Below are positions 20,897-30,983 of a stretch of 64,000 nt of DNA, piece after piece (position 1 is the stretch's first letter; each line of letters begins with the position of its first letter). The translations under genes and the position numbers were made by a program. Source of the DNA: Alphaproteobacteria bacterium (GTDB lineage: Bacteria; Pseudomonadota; Alphaproteobacteria; UBA7985; JAUIBT01); NCBI GenBank assembly GCA_030428255.1, contig JAUIBT010000003.1:124001-188000 (forward strand). The letters are read 5' to 3'. Below the pieces are notes generated by a model that saw only the letters and a list, made by a program, of their open reading frames with translations, was not told the DNA's origin and did no database searches.

Positions 20897-22226
20897 GGCC
20901 CTGAGGAGCGATCATCGGAGCGGCGGTAAGCTGAGCCCAGTTACCCCGACTCCGGGTGTCCTGACCCCAACAGCGCTGCAAGACCGCGCCTTTGCTGTTT
21001 TCGACGCCTTGATACCCAACACCTCAAAGCCCAGTCTTGTCGCGCTGTCTGGCGGTCCTGACAGCACCGCCTTGTTGGTATTGCTGGCGCGCTGGTGCCA
21101 AGCACACAGCTATCAGCCCCCGGCGGCAATGGTGATCGATCACGCGCTTCGGCCTGAGTCGTGCGCCGAGGCCGAGCGGGTCGTCAAGCGCTGGAACGGC
21201 TATTTGGGCTGTCAGGTGGCGCACCTAGTCCTGGACCCCAAGCCGGGGCCCAGCCAAGACGCCTTGCGCCGTGCGCGCTACACAGCGCTGACCCAGGCCA
21301 GCTTGGCGGGAGGATTTGGTCAACTTCTAACCGGCCATCACAGCGATGATCAGCTTGAAACCATGCTGGAGCGCCTGTCCCGGGGCTCGCACATGGCGGG
21401 GCTCGCAGGCCTGTTGCCCGAGCGGCTCTTGCTGCCGGACCCTCAAGCGCCGCGCGTATTGCGCCCGCTCTTGTTCGCACGCAAGGCTGAGTTGCAGGCC
21501 TTCTTGCGCGCCGAGGGGCTCAGCTATGAGACCGATCCTAGCAACCAGGCCACGCACTATGCACGTGCGCGTTGGCGCAACCTCGCAGCTCAGCTTGACC
21601 AACAGGGCATCGCCGCCGCTGCGATTCTAGCCTTGGCAAACGCCTGTACGGACCTGACCGAACGCCAGCAGCGGCGCATCCAAGCGGTGCTGGGCCAGCA
21701 GGCCCGCTGGCGCGATGGCTGGCTGATTGAGCTTGACGCTTCGGCCTTGGACGCGCTGGAGCCTGGCACCCGCGCGCGTTTGCTGTCGGGTCTGTCCCAA
21801 GTGGTGGGGTGGCGAGGCTACCCTGCTAGCGCGCGCGCGCTGGGGAAGCTGAAAGCAGGGCAGAGCCTCAGCCTCAATCGCTGCTTGCTGCTGGCTCGCC
21901 GCAAACGAGTCTGGATCATGCGTGACCCGCGCTGCTTGCAGGATATGCAAGACGGCCCTTGGCAAGCGACCGGTGCTTTCGACGGCCAAGGGCTGAGAAT
22001 CAGTCATCACATTCCGGAGGGACCAGACGCCTGGCCAGCAGCGCTAAAGCTGGGCAGCTTGCCGCAGTCGGTTGCCAAATTCGCTCCCGTGGCCCGCAAT
22101 TCGCAAGGAGACTGGCAGCTTGCGACAAAATCCGTGTTGGCGCTTGCGCCACAGTTTCACACAGTTGATCAATCCTATCGCCTTGTAACTTCGGCGATGC
22201 AACTTAGATTTAGCTCACATGCCTGA
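20886..22226 (+). CDS. tilS: tRNA(Ile) lysidine synthetase TilS
   Basis: A 446-aa ATP-dependent enzyme that modifies C34 of tRNA-Ile(CAU) to lysidine. The PP-loop motif LSGGPDSTALLVLL lies at about residues 53-66. The family motifs LTGHHSDDQLETMLERLSRGS and the region around YETDPSN (about 215-225) are present. It starts with GTG 20886 inside the cpoB 3' end, with a weak Shine-Dalgarno, so the exact start is uncertain. tilS between cpoB and ftsH is a conserved alphaproteobacterial order. Confidence 0.92.
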   Translation: MAVEALRSDHRSGGKLSPVTPTPGVLTPTALQDRAFAVFDALIPNTSKPSLVALSGGPDSTALLVLLARWCQAHSYQPPAAMVIDHALRPESCAEAERVVKRWNGYLGCQVAHLVLDPKPGPSQDALRRARYTALTQASLAGGFGQLLTGHHSDDQLETMLERLSRGSHMAGLAGLLPERLLLPDPQAPRVLRPLLFARKAELQAFLRAEGLSYETDPSNQATHYARARWRNLAAQLDQQGIAAAAILALANACTDLTERQQRRIQAVLGQQARWRDGWLIELDASALDALEPGTRARLLSGLSQVVGWRGYPASARALGKLKAGQSLSLNRCLLLARRKRVWIMRDPRCLQDMQDGPWQATGAFDGQGLRISHHIPEGPDAWPAALKLGSLPQSVAKFAPVARNSQGDWQLATKSVLALAPQFHTVDQSYRLVTSAMQLRFSSHA

Positions 22227-22328
22227 GCCAGCGTGGCCGTTTTGCTGCGCGCCTCCTTTGATCGGTAGAAATCCCGGTGACAAGGCAACCCTTAGGCAGC
22301 ACTGGATCGGCAAAGAAAGGATCTTGCC

Positions 22329-24227
22329 TTGAATTTTGGACGCAATGCGGCGCTCTGGATCATGATGATCGTGATGGGATTGATCGTTGTCAATTTCCTC
22401 ACCAATCAGGCCGGGCAGAGCCAAGATAACTCGCAACCCTATTCTGTCTTTGTCGAGGACGTACAAAGCGGCCAGGTCAGCGAAGTCACTATTGAAGGCA
22501 ATGACATCACCTATGTCACCGGCAATGGTAGTTTCGAGACCTACAAGCCGGACGACAGCGCCTTGATCCCCTTGCTGCGGGAAAACAACGTTAAGATCAC
22601 CGCCAAGCCAGTGGTGCGCTCAGTCTCCTTTTTCGACATTTTGCTGCAATTGCTGCCTGTGTTGATCATCCTGGGCGGAATTATCTTTATTTCGCGCATG
22701 ATGCAGGGCGGCGGGCGCAACGGGCTCGGCTTTGGCAAATCCAAGGCTAAGATGCTGACTCAAAACAACAATCGCGTCACCTTCGATGACGTCGCTGGCG
22801 TCGAAGAGGCCAAGCAAGACGTTGAGGAGCTGGTCGAATATCTGCGCGATCCGGGCAAGTTCAACCGTTTGGGTGGCAAGATTCCGCGCGGCGTGCTGCT
22901 GGTGGGCCCTCCTGGTACCGGTAAGACCTTGTTGGCGCGGGCCATTGCGGGCGAAGCCGAAGTGCCGTTCTTTTCCATTGCGGGCTCTGACTTTGTTGAA
23001 ATGTTTGTTGGCGTTGGCGCTAGCCGGGTTCGCGACATGTTCGAACAAGCCAAAAAGCATGCGCCAGCCATCATCTTCATCGATGAGATCGACGCGGTCG
23101 GTCGTCAGCGCTCTCAGGGCATCTCGGGCGGGCATGAAGAACGCGAGCAGACCTTGAACCAGTTGCTGGTTGAGATGGACGGCTTTGAGTCCAACGAGGG
23201 CATCATCATCGTCGCCGCCACCAACCGGGTCGATATTTTGGACAAGGCCCTGCTACGTCCGGGCCGTTTTGACCGCCAGGTCATGGTCGGTCTGCCAGAC
23301 GTCTTGGGGCGTGAGAAGATCCTTGATGTGCATGCCAAGCAAGTGCCGCTGGCTCCTGATGTGAATATGGCGCACCTGGCACGAGGCACCACCGGCATGT
23401 CCGGTGCAGATCTTGCCAACTTGATCAACGAGGCCGCCTTGCGTGCTGCGCGCAACAACAAGCGCATGGTGACCCAAGATGATCTTGAGTGGGCCAAGGA
23501 AAAGGTGCTGTTCGGTGCGGAGCGGCGCTCTTTGAAGCAAAAAGAAGAAGAGATCGAAATGACCGCCTATCATGAGGGCGGCCACGCGATTGTCTCTTTG
23601 TTCGTGCCGGTCAAAGACCCGCTGCACAAGCTGACCATCATTCCGCGCTCGCGCTCGCTGGGCTATGCTCTGTTCCTGCCAGAAGATGACACGCGAACCA
23701 TGAACTATGAGCAGTTGCGTGCCAATATGGCCATGGCCTTTGGTGGTCGTCTGGCAGAGGAGCTGATCTACGGCAAGGAGCACATCTCAACCGGTGCGTC
23801 GATGGACATTCGCCAAGCCTCTGATATGGCGCGGCGCATGGTCGAAGAGTGGGGCTATTCCGATAAGGTTGGCCGCGTTTTCGTCGGCAAGACCGAGGAG
23901 CAGTCGATGCTAGGCGGTCAGTCGCGAGATATCTCGCCAGCGACTGCAGCGTTGATTGACGACGAAGTGCGTCGTTTGATCGACGAAGCCGAGCAGACAG
24001 CGCGGGAAATCTTGACCCAACATCTGGATGCTCTGCATCGTTTGGCTAAAACCTTGATCGAATACGAAAATCTGACCGGCGATGAGGTGCGCGCCATCGT
24101 TCGCGGTGAGGAGTTCGAGCGCGAGGACTATGGATCAGCGCGTCCTGCCGGCCATCGCTCGGCTTTGCCAAGCGCGGGCAGCCGTCGCCCGGTGGCACCC
24201 TCAAACCCGGAGCAGGGTCACGCCTAA
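22329..24227 (+). CDS. ftsH: ATP-dependent zinc metalloprotease FtsH
   Basis: A 632-aa inner-membrane AAA+ protease that degrades misfolded membrane proteins and regulatory substrates. Two membrane helices (about residues 7-25 and 98-120) flank a periplasmic domain. Walker A is GPPGTGKT (about 197-204), Walker [15 protein letters not shown], the second region of homology [20 protein letters not shown], and the zinc site HEGGH (about 416-420). Translation starts at TTG 22329. AAAGG ends 8 bases upstream and the deduced N terminus [10 protein letters not shown] matches relatives. The gene ends in a strong terminator. Confidence 0.96.
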   Translation: MNFGRNAALWIMMIVMGLIVVNFLTNQAGQSQDNSQPYSVFVEDVQSGQVSEVTIEGNDITYVTGNGSFETYKPDDSALIPLLRENNVKITAKPVVRSVSFFDILLQLLPVLIILGGIIFISRMMQGGGRNGLGFGKSKAKMLTQNNNRVTFDDVAGVEEAKQDVEELVEYLRDPGKFNRLGGKIPRGVLLVGPPGTGKTLLARAIAGEAEVPFFSIAGSDFVEMFVGVGASRVRDMFEQAKKHAPAIIFIDEIDAVGRQRSQGISGGHEEREQTLNQLLVEMDGFESNEGIIIVAATNRVDILDKALLRPGRFDRQVMVGLPDVLGREKILDVHAKQVPLAPDVNMAHLARGTTGMSGADLANLINEAALRAARNNKRMVTQDDLEWAKEKVLFGAERRSLKQKEEEIEMTAYHEGGHAIVSLFVPVKDPLHKLTIIPRSRSLGYALFLPEDDTRTMNYEQLRANMAMAFGGRLAEELIYGKEHISTGASMDIRQASDMARRMVEEWGYSDKVGRVFVGKTEEQSMLGGQSRDISPATAALIDDEVRRLIDEAEQTAREILTQHLDALHRLAKTLIEYENLTGDEVRAIVRGEEFEREDYGSARPAGHRSALPSAGSRRPVAPSNPEQGHA

Positions 24228-24261
24228 GGCAGCCTTGGCCTGCAAACGTGCAAACTAAGAG

Positions 24262-24313
24262 AGCCTCGGTCGGCCAGAGCATTGCGCTCTGGAGCCTGCC
24301 GAGGCTTTGTTTT
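24262..24313 (+). terminator. Rho-independent terminator after ftsH
   Basis: A two-part hairpin: outer stem AGCCTCGG (24262-24269) with CCGAGGCT (24299-24306), inner stem CCAGAGC with GCTCTGG around ATTGC, followed by TTGTTTT. It closes the tol-tilS-ftsH transcription block. Confidence 0.9.
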
Positions 24314-24427
24314 ATCCTCGCGCCAGCGGAGTTCGCTCCCAGCCCATCGCCCCGTGGCTCCTAACGTTAGAACGGAACTCTGAATGCAGGTCAGAACAAG
24401 ATCCGCCTGTGGTAAGGCGGCGCAAGC

Positions 24428-25285
24428 ATGAGCTCAAATCGTCAATCCGTTAATCAGCTAGCCAGCACGTTTGCCGGGCTGCCGCTCGACCGTCCTCAGA
24501 TAATGGGCATTGTCAACGTTACGCCAGATAGCTTTTCCGATGGCGGTCAATTCGCAGGCTCGGCTGGGGCGGCCATCGAACACGGCCTGGCGCTAGCCGA
24601 ACAGGGAGCCAGCATCTTGGATGTCGGCGGCGAGAGCACCCGACCTGGCGCCGATCCTGTCAGCCTGTCAGACGAACTGGCGCGCGTCCTGCCGGTGGTC
24701 GAGGCCTTAGCGAGCGCGGGGCACTGCGTGTCTATTGACACCCGCCATGCTGAGGTCATGCGCCAAGCCTGTGCGGCTGGGGCTGCCATCATCAACGACG
24801 TTGCCGCACTGCGCGAGCCGGGTGCTCTGGAGGCCGCCGGCGCTCTGGGGCGGCCTGTCATCTTGATGCACATGCAGGGCGAGCCGCGTTCTATGCAGCA
24901 AGCTCCAAGCTATCGCGATGTTGTGGGCGAGGTAGCGGCCTTCTTGCAAGAACGGGTGGCGGCCTGCCGAGCGGTCGGTCTGGCTGCAGAGCAGATTTGC
25001 CTGGACCCGGGTATCGGATTTGGCAAGAATCTGGGCCATAATCTGAGCCTGCTCAAGCATAGCCAAGCGTTGCTGGCGCTGGGCCATCCGCTGTTGATCG
25101 GAGCCTCGCGCAAGTCCTTCATCGCCAAAATCGACCGTCCAAGCAGCGCTGATCAGCGCGAGGCGGGAACCCTCGCCGCGCACCTGGCGGCTTTGCAAGC
25201 TGGCGCGCAGATCTTCCGTGTCCACGATGTGGCCAGCGCGCGTCAGGCCTTTGCGGTTTGGCAGGCTATACAATCCGCCGATTGA
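24428..25285 (+). CDS. folP: Dihydropteroate synthase
   Basis: A 285-aa TIM-barrel enzyme that joins p-aminobenzoate with 6-hydroxymethyl-dihydropterin pyrophosphate in folate synthesis. Both family signatures are visible: IMGIVNVTPDSFSDGG (about residues 25-40) and DVGGESTRPGA (about 63-73), along with LDPGIGFGKN and GASRKSFI. It precedes glmM by 88 bases, as in many Proteobacteria. Confidence 0.95.
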   Translation: MSSNRQSVNQLASTFAGLPLDRPQIMGIVNVTPDSFSDGGQFAGSAGAAIEHGLALAEQGASILDVGGESTRPGADPVSLSDELARVLPVVEALASAGHCVSIDTRHAEVMRQACAAGAAIINDVAALREPGALEAAGALGRPVILMHMQGEPRSMQQAPSYRDVVGEVAAFLQERVAACRAVGLAAEQICLDPGIGFGKNLGHNLSLLKHSQALLALGHPLLIGASRKSFIAKIDRPSSADQREAGTLAAHLAALQAGAQIFRVHDVASARQAFAVWQAIQSAD

Positions 25286-25373
25286 TTTTGAGCGCGCGCG
25301 GCCTATAGTCTGCCGCCACAATTCAGCACCGCTCACAAGGTTGCAATTCGTTTTTTGAGAGAAGAGACCAAGC

Positions 25374-26735
25374 ATGGCTCGCCGATACTTTGGAACCGAC
25401 GGCATTCGTGGCCGCGCGAACATGGACCCAATGACCGCAGAGATGGCGCTGTATGTCGCTATGGCGGCGGGCTCGCACTTCACCGCGGACCACCGCCGTC
25501 ACAAGGTGGTAATCGGCAAGGACACGCGGCTCAGCTCTTACATGTTGGAGCCCGCTTTGACCGCAGGCTTTACCGCGGTCGGCATGGATGTCTTGATCGC
25601 TGGCGTGCTGCCGACCCCCGCCGTGGCTAAGCTGACCGCCACCATGCGCGCCGATCTTGGCGTGATGATCTCGGCCTCGCACAATCCCTTCCAGGATAAC
25701 GGTATCAAGCTGTTTGGCCCAGATGGCTACAAGCTGTCGGATCAGATCGAAAGCGAGATTGAGGAGCGGATCGACTCCTTTTTTGCTGGCCGCGCCCAAG
25801 AGGTACGGGTGGACTCGGCCGATCTAGGCAAGGTCGAGCGGGTTGAAAGCGTGTTTGGCCGCTATCTGGAATCGACCAAGCGCTGTTTCCCGCAACACTT
25901 GTCGCTCAAGGGCCTCAAGATCGCGGTGGATTGCGCCCACGGGGCGGCCTATCGCATTGCGCCGACTGTGCTCTATGAGCTGGGCGCAGAAGTGGTGGCC
26001 ATGGGTGTTGAGCCCAACGGCACAAATATCAATGACAAATGCGGGGCAACCCATGTCGAAGCACTGCAAAAATTGGTGGTGGAGCAGGGCTGCGACATCG
26101 GCCTGGCCTTGGATGGCGACGCGGATCGGCTGATTGTCGTCGATGAGAAGGGCACCAAGGTCGATGGCGATCAAATCATGGCCGCTATCGCCGAGGCTCT
26201 GTCTGCCGACGGCAGCCTGGTCCGCAATACCTTGGTGGCGACGGTCATGTCGAACCTAGGCATGGAGCGCCACTTGGCAGCGCGTGGTATTGCGACCGAG
26301 CGCACGCAGGTCGGAGACCGCTATGTGCTGGAGCGCATGCGCGCGCAGGGCTACAGCCTGGGCGGCGAGCAGTCCGGCCACCTGATCTTGGCCGAGCACG
26401 CCACCACCGGCGACGGCCTGGCCGCGGCGCTGCAAGTTCTGGCGCTGATGCAGCGCGAGGCCAAACCTGCCAGTGCCTTGCTGACGCGCTTTATCCCTTT
26501 GCCGCAGCTCTTGTTGAATGCACGCTATAGTGCGGACAAGCAGCCGTTGGACATGCCCGAGATTCAGGCCGCCATACGTGACGCAGAAGTTGAGCTTGAA
26601 GGCCAGGGCCGTCTGCTGATTCGCAAATCTGGCACCGAACCGCTGATTCGCGTTATGGCCGAGGCCGAAGATGCTGCCATGGTCAAACGCCTGGTGACCG
26701 ACTTGCGCGATCTAATCGCCCAGCTTGGCGCTTAG
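25374..26735 (+). CDS. glmM: Phosphoglucosamine mutase
   Basis: A 453-aa alpha-D-phosphohexomutase converting glucosamine-6-P to glucosamine-1-P for UDP-GlcNAc, and so for peptidoglycan and lipid A. The active-site phosphoserine is in [12 protein letters not shown] (about residues 100-111), the metal loop is DGDADR (about 243-248), the sugar loop GEQSGH and the phosphate loop [14 protein letters not shown]. Length is normal. thiD starts 14 bases downstream. Confidence 0.97.
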   Translation: MARRYFGTDGIRGRANMDPMTAEMALYVAMAAGSHFTADHRRHKVVIGKDTRLSSYMLEPALTAGFTAVGMDVLIAGVLPTPAVAKLTATMRADLGVMISASHNPFQDNGIKLFGPDGYKLSDQIESEIEERIDSFFAGRAQEVRVDSADLGKVERVESVFGRYLESTKRCFPQHLSLKGLKIAVDCAHGAAYRIAPTVLYELGAEVVAMGVEPNGTNINDKCGATHVEALQKLVVEQGCDIGLALDGDADRLIVVDEKGTKVDGDQIMAAIAEALSADGSLVRNTLVATVMSNLGMERHLAARGIATERTQVGDRYVLERMRAQGYSLGGEQSGHLILAEHATTGDGLAAALQVLALMQREAKPASALLTRFIPLPQLLLNARYSADKQPLDMPEIQAAIRDAEVELEGQGRLLIRKSGTEPLIRVMAEAEDAAMVKRLVTDLRDLIAQLGA

Positions 26736-26749
26736 AAAGAGGTCTGGTT

Positions 26750-27583
26750 ATGCAAGGACGCGTACTGATCGTTGCGGGCTCTGATTCAGGCGGCGGCGCT
26801 GGCATTCAGGCAGATATCAAGGCGGTGACCGCGCTGGGCGGGTTTGCCATGACTGCCATCACAGCTCTGACGGCGCAAAACACCCTCGGCGTCCACGGCG
26901 TCTTTGAGGTCGATCCCGCCTTTATCCAGCAGCAAATGCGGGTCTGCCTGGACGACCTGGGTGCGGATGCCATCAAGACCGGCATGCTGCATTCCGTACC
27001 GGTGATTGAGGCCGTCGCAGAGGTGCTGGCCGACTACCCCGATATTCCCTTGGTGGTTGATCCCGTGATGCGAGCCAAGGGCGGAGCGGCCTTGCTGCAG
27101 GATGAAGCGCAGGAGGCTTTGACCCGGCTGATGGTCTCGCGGGCGCGGGTGGTGACGCCCAATGTCCCCGAAGCCGAGGCTCTGCTGTCCAGGCAGGCGT
27201 TGCACATTGCGAACGTCGAGGCGCTGGAAGCGGCGGGGCGCGCTTTGGTTGGCTTGGGCGCTGGTGCGGCACTGATGAAAGGCGGCCACCTAGACGGCGC
27301 GGCTGAGATGGTGGATGTGCTGGTCGATGCGCGCGCCGGTACGCCTGGCGCAGGCGCTCCTGCTGTGCGCCGCTTTAGCCACGGGCCGCGCCTTGAGACG
27401 CGTCACACGCATGGCACTGGCTGCACTCTGGCCTCGGCCTTGGCTTGCGGTTTGGCCCAGGGCTTGACGCTTGAGGCAGCAGCCCAACGGGCGACAGCCT
27501 ATGTCCGCCGCGCCATTGAGACCGCGCCGGGCTATGGCGGCGGGCACGGCCCGCTGAACCATGCCTGGCCGCTCGACTCCTAG
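26750..27583 (+). CDS. thiD: Hydroxymethylpyrimidine (phosphate) kinase ThiD
   Basis: A 277-aa ribokinase-fold kinase that phosphorylates HMP and HMP-P for thiamine synthesis. Motifs are AGSDSGGGAGIQADIK (N terminus), DPVMRAKGG and the anion hole/catalytic Asp region HGTGCTLASALACG. It directly follows glmM with AAAGAGGT upstream of the ATG and is convergent with the next gene, 33 bases away. Confidence 0.95.
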   Translation: MQGRVLIVAGSDSGGGAGIQADIKAVTALGGFAMTAITALTAQNTLGVHGVFEVDPAFIQQQMRVCLDDLGADAIKTGMLHSVPVIEAVAEVLADYPDIPLVVDPVMRAKGGAALLQDEAQEALTRLMVSRARVVTPNVPEAEALLSRQALHIANVEALEAAGRALVGLGAGAALMKGGHLDGAAEMVDVLVDARAGTPGAGAPAVRRFSHGPRLETRHTHGTGCTLASALACGLAQGLTLEAAAQRATAYVRRAIETAPGYGGGHGPLNHAWPLDS

Positions 27584-27616
27584 GATTTGGGCAAAGCTAC
27601 TAACGCTTGGACTCGG

Positions 27617-28600
27617 CTAGTCCGCGACCTTCAGCACGATTTTGCCCATGACCGAACCGCTCTCCAGCAGACGATGAGCCTCGCTGGCTTGCTCCAGATC
27701 AAAGCAGGCTTGGATGGGTTGGTGCAGGCGCCCGTCTAAGATCGACGGCCAAACGCGCGCTTTGATATCGTCAGTGATGGCTTGCTTTTGCGCATCGCTT
27801 TGTGGGCGGAGCGTCGAACCCGTAATGGTCTGGCGTTTGACCATCAGGTGGGCTGCGTGAAAGTTCGCCTGCATTCCGCCCTGCGTCGCAATGATGACCA
27901 AGCGGCCATCGACCGCCAGGCATTTGAGATCGCGCGCGATGTAGTCGCCTGCCACCATGTCGAGGATGACATCGACCCCGCGTCCGTCGGTCAGGGCTTT
28001 AACCGCCTCGACGAAATCTTGCTCGGGATAGATGATGGCCGCTTCTGCGCCCAGAGCCTGGCAGTAATCTGCCTTGTCCTGGCTCTTAACCGTCACATAA
28101 CAGGTCTGGCCTTGAAGGCCCGCTAACTGGATCGCCATTGAGCCGATGCCGCTGGAGCCACCGTGCACCAAAAGGCTTTCACCAGGTTTCATACCCGCGC
28201 GCATATAGAGATTGGACCAGACGGTAAATAGGGTCTCTGGCAGCGCTGCAGCTTGATCGAGCGGAAAGCCCTCGGGCAATGGCAAGACCTGGCCCTGCGG
28301 GATGGTCACGAATTCAGCATAGCCGCCGCCGTTGGCCAACGCACAGACCGCTTGCCCGACTTGCCATTGGCGCACACCCGCACCCACAGCCTCGATAGTG
28401 CCGGCCACCTCAAGGCCGGGCAGGAGGCTTGCGCCCGCAGGCGGCGCATAAGAGCCCTGGCGCTGCAGCAGGTCGGGGCGGTTGATGCCTGCATAGGCAA
28501 CGCGCACCAGGATATCGGTGTGGCCAGGCTGTGGTGCGATGACCTCGCTCAGGGTCAGAACCTCGGGTCCGCCAGCTTCAGGAATAGTGATTGCGCGCAT
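27617..28600 (-). CDS. NAD(P)H-quinone oxidoreductase (zeta-crystallin type MDR)
   Basis: A 327-aa medium-chain dehydrogenase/reductase without the structural-zinc cysteines. The N-terminal catalytic domain starts MRAITIPEAGGPEVL and the Rossmann domain carries LLVHGGSSGIGSMAIQLA. This is the PIG3/TP53I3-like quinone reductase group. The start at 28600 has AAGGAG seven bases upstream, and a longer reading frame to 28708 lacks family match. It is divergent from rpsB, with a 301-base gap between them. Confidence 0.9.
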   Translation of the reverse strand: MRAITIPEAGGPEVLTLSEVIAPQPGHTDILVRVAYAGINRPDLLQRQGSYAPPAGASLLPGLEVAGTIEAVGAGVRQWQVGQAVCALANGGGYAEFVTIPQGQVLPLPEGFPLDQAAALPETLFTVWSNLYMRAGMKPGESLLVHGGSSGIGSMAIQLAGLQGQTCYVTVKSQDKADYCQALGAEAAIIYPEQDFVEAVKALTDGRGVDVILDMVAGDYIARDLKCLAVDGRLVIIATQGGMQANFHAAHLMVKRQTITGSTLRPQSDAQKQAITDDIKARVWPSILDGRLHQPIQACFDLEQASEAHRLLESGSVMGKIVLKVAD

Positions 28601-28830
28601 GTGGGACTCCTTGGCTGGTAACAGGGGGCTGTTGGACGATGCAGCAAAGCTGCCGACTCGCGCGAGCCTGCCAAATATCTGAGGCCAAAACCAGGCAACA
28701 AATTTCACAGCTTTACAGTCGGTATGCGGGTGGGCGCAAAAACCTGTGCGGGGCGGGGGAAAAGCCTTGTCAAGCCCGCGCTGGGCGGCTAAATAGGCGC
28801 GACTTCACACGCGAGGGTGTCGGTGGGCGG

Positions 28831-28861
28831 CGTAAGCTGTGCATCGCTCCGGTGGCTTACG
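28831..28861 (+). promoter_or_regulatory. Inverted repeat in the rpsB leader
   Basis: CGTAAGC (28831-28837) and GCTTACG (28855-28861) are separated by 17 bases, ending 40 bases before the rpsB start. The 301-base gap between the quinone oxidoreductase and rpsB holds no gene. This element could fold in the mRNA leader. Autoregulation by S2 through leader structures is known in other bacteria but is only an inference here. Confidence 0.4.
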
Positions 28862-28901
28862 GGCCTTTGCCTCGCGGAGGATTAACCGGAAAAAGGAAAA
28901 T

Positions 28902-29726
28902 ATGGTTATGGATACGCCGACCTTTACCCTGCGTCAGCTCATGGAAGCTGGTGTTCACTTTGGTCACAACACCCGCCGTTGGAATCCCCAAATGGCGCCC
29001 TACCTGTTCGGTGCGCGCAACGGCATTCACATCATCAATTTGGAGCAGACCGTTCCGCTGCTGTATAAGGCACTGGAAAAGCTGCAATCTGTTGCGTCTA
29101 ACAATGGTCGTGTGCTGTTCGTTGGCACCAAGCGCCAAGCGCAAGAAAAGATCGCCGAAACCGCGACCGCTTGCGGCCAGTACTACGTCAACCACCGCTG
29201 GTTGGGTGGCATGATGACCAACTGGAAGACCATCTCTCATTCAATCAAGCGCCTGCAAGACCTTGAGCGCCGCTTGACCGAAGAAGCAGCCGTGCTGACC
29301 AAGAAAGAGGCTCTGTTGATGAGCCGCGACAAGGAAAAGCTGGATCGCGCGCTGGGCGGTATCCGCGACATGAACGGCCTGCCCGATGTCATGGTTGTTG
29401 TGGACGTGGTCAAAGAGCACCTGGCGGTTAAAGAAGCCAACAACCTGGGCATTCCAGTGATCGGCATTCTGGACTCAAACGCGAGCCCCGCTGGCATCGA
29501 CTTCCCGGTTCCGGGCAACGACGATGCACTGCGCGCCATCAACCTCTATTGCGATTTGTTCAGCGAAGCCATCGTTCAAGGCATCCAAGCAGAGTTGACT
29601 CGTTCAGGCGTTGACCTGGGCGAAGCGGTTGAAGTGCCTGAAGAAATCGCGCTGGCGAACGGTGTTGAAGCAGAGGCACCTGCCACTGACGCCGCTGCAG
29701 ACAACGGCGAAGCCGCAGCGCAGTAA
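28902..29726 (+). CDS. rpsB: 30S ribosomal protein S2
   Basis: A 274-aa S2 protein: FTLRQLMEAGVHFGHNTRRWNPQM at the N terminus (shown as FTLRQLMEAGVHFGH), VLFVGTKRQAQEKI, the YYVNHRWLGGMMTNW region, and DSNASPAGIDFPVPGNDDA. The C terminus has an acidic Ala/Glu tail. ATG 28902 and ATG 28908 are both in frame after AAAGGA (28892-28897), and either could be used. The frame extends to 28839 without family support. tsf follows after 136 bases. Confidence 0.96.
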   Translation: MVMDTPTFTLRQLMEAGVHFGHNTRRWNPQMAPYLFGARNGIHIINLEQTVPLLYKALEKLQSVASNNGRVLFVGTKRQAQEKIAETATACGQYYVNHRWLGGMMTNWKTISHSIKRLQDLERRLTEEAAVLTKKEALLMSRDKEKLDRALGGIRDMNGLPDVMVVVDVVKEHLAVKEANNLGIPVIGILDSNASPAGIDFPVPGNDDALRAINLYCDLFSEAIVQGIQAELTRSGVDLGEAVEVPEEIALANGVEAEAPATDAAADNGEAAAQ

Positions 29727-29862
29727 CTGCGCCTTGAGCCGGAGCGGTGCTTGCTCCCCCAAAAGCGGGCAGGCATCGATCTGGTAAGCCCGTGCCAAAT
29801 CTGGTAAGCAAGCGGGCAACGATAAAGAACTTTCCCCAAAAATCGAAATTGATGAGGATACC

Positions 29863-30789
29863 ATGGCAGCGATTACAGCAGCACTGGTCAAAGAACTGCG
29901 CGACATGACCGGCGCAGGCATGATGGACGCCAAGAAGGCTTTGGTTGAAACCGAAGGTAACGTCGAAGAAGCGGTTGATTGGCTGCGCAAAAAGGGCCTG
30001 TCGAAGGCTGCAAAGAAGTCTGGCCGCGTGGCCGCTGAGGGCCTGGTGGCCGTGGCAACATCTGGCACCGCTGGTGCCGTTGTCGAGGTCAATGCCGAGA
30101 CCGACTTTGTGGCGCGCAACGAAATTTTCCAAGCCTATGTTGGTAAGGTTGCTGAGGCCGCTGTGGCTGCCAAAGGTGATCTGGAAGCCGTCAAGACCCA
30201 AGACGTACCGGGCTCTTCACGCAACTTCGCCGACGAGATCACTCACATGATCGCAACCATCGGTGAAAATATGGGCCTGCGCCGCGCGGACTACCTGTCC
30301 GTTGAGCAGGGCGTCGTTTCTTCGTATGTCCACGGCTCTGTGACCGCTGGTATGGGCAAGATCGGCGTGCTGGTTGCTCTGGAATCGGCTGCTGACACCG
30401 CCGCTCTGGAAGGCATTGCCAAGCAAGTTGCTATGCACATCGCGGCGACCAACCCGGCGTCTTTGTCGGTTGACGAGCTGGACCCAACAGCGGTTGAGCG
30501 CGAGCGCAAGGTCTTGATCGACCAGGCGGTTGCCTCTGGCAAGCCGCAGGAGATCGCTGAGAAGATGGTCGAAGGCCGTATGCGCAAGTACTACGAAGAA
30601 GTTGTGCTGCTGGAGCAGACCTTTGTCATCAACACCGACTTCAAGGTTGGAAAGTTCCTGGAAGCGCAAGGCAAAGAGCTGGGCGCGGCCATCAAGATGA
30701 CCGGCTTCAAGCGTCTGGCGCTGGGCGAAGGCATCGAAAAAGAAGAGAGCGATTTCGCCGCGGAAGTGAAAGCGGCTGCTGGTCTGTAA
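29863..30789 (+). CDS. tsf: Translation elongation factor Ts
   Basis: A 308-aa guanine nucleotide exchange factor for EF-Tu. The N-terminal UBA-like domain contains [20 protein letters not shown] (about residues 8-27), and the TDF motif is in [11 protein letters not shown] (about 78-88). ATG 29863 follows TGAGGAT. A strong terminator is found 55 bases after the stop, so pyrH does not continue this operon here. Confidence 0.97.
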   Translation: MAAITAALVKELRDMTGAGMMDAKKALVETEGNVEEAVDWLRKKGLSKAAKKSGRVAAEGLVAVATSGTAGAVVEVNAETDFVARNEIFQAYVGKVAEAAVAAKGDLEAVKTQDVPGSSRNFADEITHMIATIGENMGLRRADYLSVEQGVVSSYVHGSVTAGMGKIGVLVALESAADTAALEGIAKQVAMHIAATNPASLSVDELDPTAVERERKVLIDQAVASGKPQEIAEKMVEGRMRKYYEEVVLLEQTFVINTDFKVGKFLEAQGKELGAAIKMTGFKRLALGEGIEKEESDFAAEVKAAAGL

Positions 30790-30844
30790 GACCGCAGAAG
30801 CGCCTTGGCTGATACCGGGGGCGCGGCGATCGCACAAAATGAAG

Positions 30845-30875
30845 GCCCTACCGTTAGCGCGGTGGGGCTTTTTTT
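30845..30875 (+). terminator. Rho-independent terminator after tsf
   Basis: GCCCTACCG (30845-30853) pairs with CGGTGGGGC (30860-30868; one G-U pair) around a TTAGCG loop, followed directly by seven T residues. Confidence 0.92.
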
Positions 30876-30983
30876 GTCGGGATTGTTGGTCGAGCGGTTG
30901 CCCAGAGGTGGTGCGGGGCTTAGCAATCGCCGAGGCCAAAGATCCAGCACCTCCCCAGAGGCCAGGTACGGCGGCGCTCCGCG

